Below, in pieces: positions 5,101 to 7,501 of a stretch of 7,501 nucleotides of DNA. Position numbers and translations under genes: made by a program. The stretch spans positions 1-7,501 of the forward strand of contig RFPF01000143.1 of the NCBI GenBank assembly GCA_009926295.1, read 5' to 3'. Below the pieces are notes generated by a model that made no database searches, was not told the DNA's origin, and saw nothing but the letters and a program-made list of their open reading frames with translations. Source of the DNA: Planctomycetia bacterium. Its GTDB lineage: Bacteria; Planctomycetota; Planctomycetia; Pirellulales; UBA1268. Every line of letters starts with the position of its first letter. The stretch's first letter is position 1.

Positions 5101-5970
5101 CTAACCCATCGGCACGGAGGTGATCCAGCCCTCGAGCGGATCGACCCGCCGCGGCAGCCCGAATCGGGGAAGTGCCGCGGCATGTGCCACCTGCAGGGCG
5201 CAGATCACGGCGTCGAGCAGGTCGCCGTGGCCGTCCGCGACGAGACGCCGCCTCCAGGCGGGCGTGATCGCGAGCGCGGGCTGGAGCCCGGCTGCGCCGC
5301 GTTCGAGGGCCGTGACGATCGTGGCCCGGTTGCGTCGACGTTCCACCGTCTGCTTCGCCGGTGAGTCACTCTTGTAGGATCTCTCGCAGGCCCGCCGCGC
5401 GGTGAATGCCGGATAGGCCTCGAGCGCGACCCTGGTGGCTGCCGTGCCGCGGTCATGAGGCGAATGCCGATGGGCCGGAAACGTGAGCCCCGCGTCGAGC
5501 ATTCTCCCGACGCCCGCGTGCATCATCCACGCGACCGGGGGATTGGCCCAGCGCATCGCCGGGCTCGATCCAGCCGGCCTGTCGGTCCGACGCCATGCGA
5601 ATTTTTCTCCGGCGGGGCGGGCGTCGCACCAGCGCTTGAACGCGAGACGCAGGCGCTCGCGGGGCTGGCCGCAGTAGAAGCGAACGAACCGGGCCCAGTC
5701 GGTCGGCCAGCCCTCGTGCTCCACGAGCGCCCGCGGCTGGCCGAACGGCAGATCGAAGCCGCCGATCCAGCCATCGCCGGAGAGCGAGTCATCCGCCAGC
5801 AGGGCCGAGAACCCCGCCAGCGACGCGACACCGCGGACCTCATCCAGCCGATAGATGGTCTTCCCGCGGAACGGGGCGAGTTGGCCGACCGCCACGGTGA
5901 TCGGCTTCCTGGCGCAGGGCGCCGACGTGAAATCGACGCCGAGAACCACGGTCCCACGCGGGCCGCTCAC
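5101..5970 (-). CDS. DUF429 family protein (RNase H-like fold), unknown function
   Basis: The product has 289 residues from a GTG whose last two bases overlap the TGA of icd (GTGA), a classic translational-coupling arrangement. Conserved features of the DUF429 family are visible: VVLGVDFTS at the N-terminus (D13), GGFDLPFG around 71-78 (D73), LEAYPA with E184, and DGHGDLLDAVICALQVA (D246, D250, D253), then EGWI near the C-terminus. This acidic set is arranged as in RNase H-like enzymes, so a metal-dependent nuclease or phosphotransfer role is plausible, but the family has no settled biochemical function. The longer frame to an ATG at 6105 would run deep inside icd and encodes low-quality Arg/Pro-rich sequence, so I reject that start. 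A second GTG seven codons in is possible. Confidence 0.82.
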   Translation of the reverse strand: MSGPRGTVVLGVDFTSAPCARKPITVAVGQLAPFRGKTIYRLDEVRGVASLAGFSALLADDSLSGDGWIGGFDLPFGQPRALVEHEGWPTDWARFVRFYCGQPRERLRLAFKRWCDARPAGEKFAWRRTDRPAGSSPAMRWANPPVAWMMHAGVGRMLDAGLTFPAHRHSPHDRGTAATRVALEAYPAFTARRACERSYKSDSPAKQTVERRRNRATIVTALERGAAGLQPALAITPAWRRRLVADGHGDLLDAVICALQVAHAAALPRFGLPRRVDPLEGWITSVPMG

Positions 5971-7187
5971 GCCGAGGCCATCTTCGCCCGCAGATTGGCG
6001 TCGATCGCCGCCAGGAACTCCTGCGTGGTGAGGTGTGGCTGGCCGGGGCCGATGAGGATCGCGAGGTCCTTCGTCATCTTTCCCTGCTCGACCGTCTCCA
6101 CGCACACCCGCTCCAGAGTGTCGGCGAAGTGCGTCACCGCCGGCGTGCCGTCGAGTTTGCCGCGGTGGGCGAGACCCCGTGTCCAGGCGAAGATCGAGGC
6201 GATCGGGTTGGTGCTCGTCGGCTTGCCCTGCTGATGCTGGCGGTAGTGCCGTGTCACCGTGCCGTGAGCCGCCTCGGCCTCCACCGTCTTCCCGTCGGGT
6301 GTCATGAGAACGCTCGTCATGAGGCCGAGCGAGCCGAAGCCCTGTGCCACGATGTCGCTCTGCACGTCGCCGTCATAGTTCTTGCAGGCCCAGACATAGC
6401 CGCCCTCCCACTTGAGTGCGCTCGCCACCATGTCGTCGATCAGTCGATGCTCGTACGTCAGCCCCTTGGCCGCGAACTCCGCCTTGAACTCGGCGTCGAA
6501 GACCTCCTGGAAGATGTCCTTGAACCGGCCGTCGTAGGCCTTGAGGATCGTGTTCTTGGTGGAGAGGTAGACGGGGTAGCTCCGCGCCAGGCCGTAGCGG
6601 AAGCTCGCCCTGGCAAAGTCGCGGATCGAGTCGTCGAGGTTGTACATCGCCAGCGCCACGCCCGGTGAAGGGAAGTCGAACACCTTCATCTCCATCGGGT
6701 TCGACCCGTCGGCCGGCGTGAACGTGAGCGTGAGCGTGCCCTTTCCCGGGATCTTCACGTCGGTGGCACGATACTGGTCGCCGAACGCATGGCGGCCGAC
6801 GACGATCGGCTTCGTCCAGCCCGGGACCAGCCGCGGGATGTTCTTGATGATGATCGGCTCGCGGAAGATCACGCCGCCGAGGATGTTGCGGATCGTGCCG
6901 TTGGGGCTCTTCCACATCTGCTTGAGCTTGAATTCCTCGACCCGCGCCTCGTCGGGGGTGATCGTCGCGCACTTCACCCCGACGCCGCATTCCTTGATCG
7001 CGTTCGCCGCGTCGACCGTCACCCGGTCGGCCGTGGCGTCGCGATTCTCGATCGAGAGGTCGTAGTACCGGATCTGGAGGTCGAGGTACGGCAGGATCAA
7101 CTGATCCTTGATGAACTGCCAGATGATCCGCGTCATCTCGTCGCCATCGAGATCGACGACGGGGCCTGCGACTTTGATCCTGCCCAC
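5967..7187 (-). CDS. icd: NADP-dependent isocitrate dehydrogenase, homodimeric eukaryote-like type
   Basis: It oxidatively decarboxylates isocitrate to 2-oxoglutarate with NADP+ in the cytoplasmic TCA cycle, supplying NADPH. The 406-residue product begins with GRIKVAGPVVDLDGDEMTR, typical of the mitochondrial/cytosolic IDH1-IDH2 subfamily rather than E. coli Icd. Visible substrate residues, almost in register with human IDH1, are S94, N96, R100 and R109 (KSPNGTIRNILGG, FREP), R132 (GRHAFGDQYRATD), Y139, K212 (YLSTKNT) and D252 (LIDDMVA). The metal/NADP region is NYDGDVQSD (270-278) and HGTVTRHYR (308-316). The family is usually 400-415 residues, so the protein is complete. The GTG start at 7187 has a perfect AGGAGG; an ATG at 7265 would add 26 unrelated residues. 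It heads the operon with the DUF429 and HTH-TPR genes. Confidence 0.95.
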   Translation of the reverse strand: MGRIKVAGPVVDLDGDEMTRIIWQFIKDQLILPYLDLQIRYYDLSIENRDATADRVTVDAANAIKECGVGVKCATITPDEARVEEFKLKQMWKSPNGTIRNILGGVIFREPIIIKNIPRLVPGWTKPIVVGRHAFGDQYRATDVKIPGKGTLTLTFTPADGSNPMEMKVFDFPSPGVALAMYNLDDSIRDFARASFRYGLARSYPVYLSTKNTILKAYDGRFKDIFQEVFDAEFKAEFAAKGLTYEHRLIDDMVASALKWEGGYVWACKNYDGDVQSDIVAQGFGSLGLMTSVLMTPDGKTVEAEAAHGTVTRHYRQHQQGKPTSTNPIASIFAWTRGLAHRGKLDGTPAVTHFADTLERVCVETVEQGKMTKDLAILIGPGQPHLTTQEFLAAIDANLRAKMASA

Positions 7188-7193
7188 GGGTTG

Positions 7194-7199
7194 CCTCCT
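7194..7199 (-). promoter_or_regulatory. Ribosome binding site of icd
   Basis: AGGAGG on the minus strand lies six bases before GTG 7187. It settles the start against the upstream ATG at 7265 and gives a protein in register with the family. Confidence 0.85.
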
Positions 7200-7257
7200 G
7201 ATGCGGCCGCGAAGCTCCTCGGTCGCAGCCGCGAGGAACCTACCGCCTGACCTCGCC

Positions 7258-7262
7258 GGAGG
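7258..7262 (+). promoter_or_regulatory. Ribosome binding site of the right-edge gene
   Basis: GGAGG lies seven bases before GTG 7270, in frame with the beta-strand repeat motif downstream. This is the best start in the frame, which is open from 7105. Confidence 0.55.
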
Positions 7263-7269
7263 CAATCAG

Positions 7270-7501
7270 GTGGAGCGGTCACCGCTGGCCGCTTCGATGC
7301 GGCGGAGTCCGCCCGAGGTTTCGGCAGCGGGGACGTCGCGGGTGTCGGCCGCCGGCGGGGCGGGTTCGACCACCGGGCCGAGCGGGGCGACGGTCGGCTC
7401 GGGCGCCGCGTTCGTCGTGCCCGGTGCGATTACCGAAGGCAGCCTCTTCCAGGGCATCACGAAGGCCGGTCCCGGCACGCTCGTCCTCGGCGGAAACAAC
7501 A
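7270..7501 (+). CDS. N-terminal part of a protein with an autotransporter-associated beta-strand (PATR) repeat, cut by the window edge
   Basis: Seventy-seven residues are visible with no stop before the edge. The diagnostic part is ITKAGPGTLVLGGNN (63-77), the core of the passenger-associated transport repeat (PF12951 type, usually continuing as xYTGGTT). This repeat is found many times in large secreted beta-helix proteins of planctomycetes and in autotransporters. It is preceded by a Gly/Ala/Ser-rich stretch and by FVVPGAITEG, which fits a beta-solenoid strand. Codon third positions are strongly G/C from about 7320 on. Oddly, the start region (MERSPLAASMRRSPPEV) is not a signal peptide, although such proteins are normally exported. 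The gene may be 5' truncated, or the true start may be elsewhere. Other in-frame starts are ATG 7201 and ATG 7297. It is divergent from icd. Confidence 0.55.
   Translation, partial: MERSPLAASMRRSPPEVSAAGTSRVSAAGGAGSTTGPSGATVGSGAAFVVPGAITEGSLFQGITKAGPGTLVLGGNN

Larger units (their letters stand above)
7191..7265. repeat. Inverted repeat spanning the divergent icd / PATR-gene spacer
   Basis: TTGCCTCC (7191-7198) and GGAGGCAA (7258-7265) are exact reverse complements. Each contains most of the ribosome binding site of one of the two divergent genes. Between them is a second dyad, TCCTCG (7216-7221) with CGAGGA (7232-7237). The 82-base spacer (7188-7269) must hold both promoters, but no clear -10/-35 pair is seen. 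The outer repeat may be only a consequence of two strong ribosome binding sites facing apart, although the match continues three bases (TTG/CAA) beyond them. Confidence 0.5.

Noticed and set aside
3941..5104. Long + strand frame opposite the HTH-TPR gene
   Set aside because: It is the shadow of a gene with clear MerR and TPR motifs. Its first residues are translated repeat sequence (KPEAQARGE).
5971..6105. Start of the DUF429 gene at ATG 6105 inside icd
   Set aside because: The extension is Arg/Pro/Asp-rich shadow sequence, and the conserved domain begins right after GTG 5970, which overlaps the icd stop.
7188..7265. N-terminal extension of isocitrate dehydrogenase to ATG 7265
   Set aside because: The extra 26 residues do not resemble the family. 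GTG 7187 has AGGAGG six bases upstream and gives numbering nearly identical to human IDH1.
7266..7499. Pro/Ala-rich minus-strand frame at the right edge
   Set aside because: The opposite strand encodes the recognisable ITKAGPGTLVLGGNN repeat core with a ribosome binding site, so this frame is most likely its shadow.

Overview
This high-GC window looks like planctomycete chromosome (probably Pirellulales or a relative). The clues are the C-terminus of a DUF1501-type protein, a bacterial DNA topoisomerase VI B subunit, a eukaryote-like homodimeric NADP isocitrate dehydrogenase, lineage-type small secreted proteins, and the start of a protein carrying an autotransporter-associated beta-strand (PATR) repeat. 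The taxonomic call is inference from gene content; no marker gene is present.

Layout. The tail of a DUF1501 gene (+) ends at 111 and converges on top6B (-, 504-2657). The 392-base gap between them holds two copies, in opposite orientation, of a structured repeat. A divergent spacer (2658-2882) separates top6B from two small exported proteins on the + strand: a 109-residue Pro/Tyr/His-rich protein and a 177-residue protein with a dense Cys/His block. These face a three-gene minus-strand operon across a gap that holds a third copy of the repeat and a separate hairpin. Read in transcription order, the operon is isocitrate dehydrogenase (7187 to 5967), a DUF429 protein coupled by a GTGA overlap (5970 to 5101), and a MerR-type HTH plus TPR protein (5074 to 4007). 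Divergent from icd, and running off the right edge, is the PATR-repeat gene, starting with GTG at 7270.

The most unusual signal is the repeat family. Three copies (161-284 on +, 323-464 on -, 3805-3946 on +) each lie downstream of a different gene, in that gene's own sense orientation. In each case the upstream gene ends in TAG, and in two cases the similarity runs back into the stop codon. Each copy is closed by a long terminal stem and carries small inner hairpins. The stems differ in sequence between copies but remain paired, which suggests selection on a folded RNA or single-stranded DNA. A second original observation is that Top6B appears to contain two tandem copies of its helix-two-turn-helix (H2TH) segment, and no top6A gene adjoins it here.

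No tRNA, rRNA, CRISPR array, insertion-sequence transposase or convincing Rho-independent terminator is visible.
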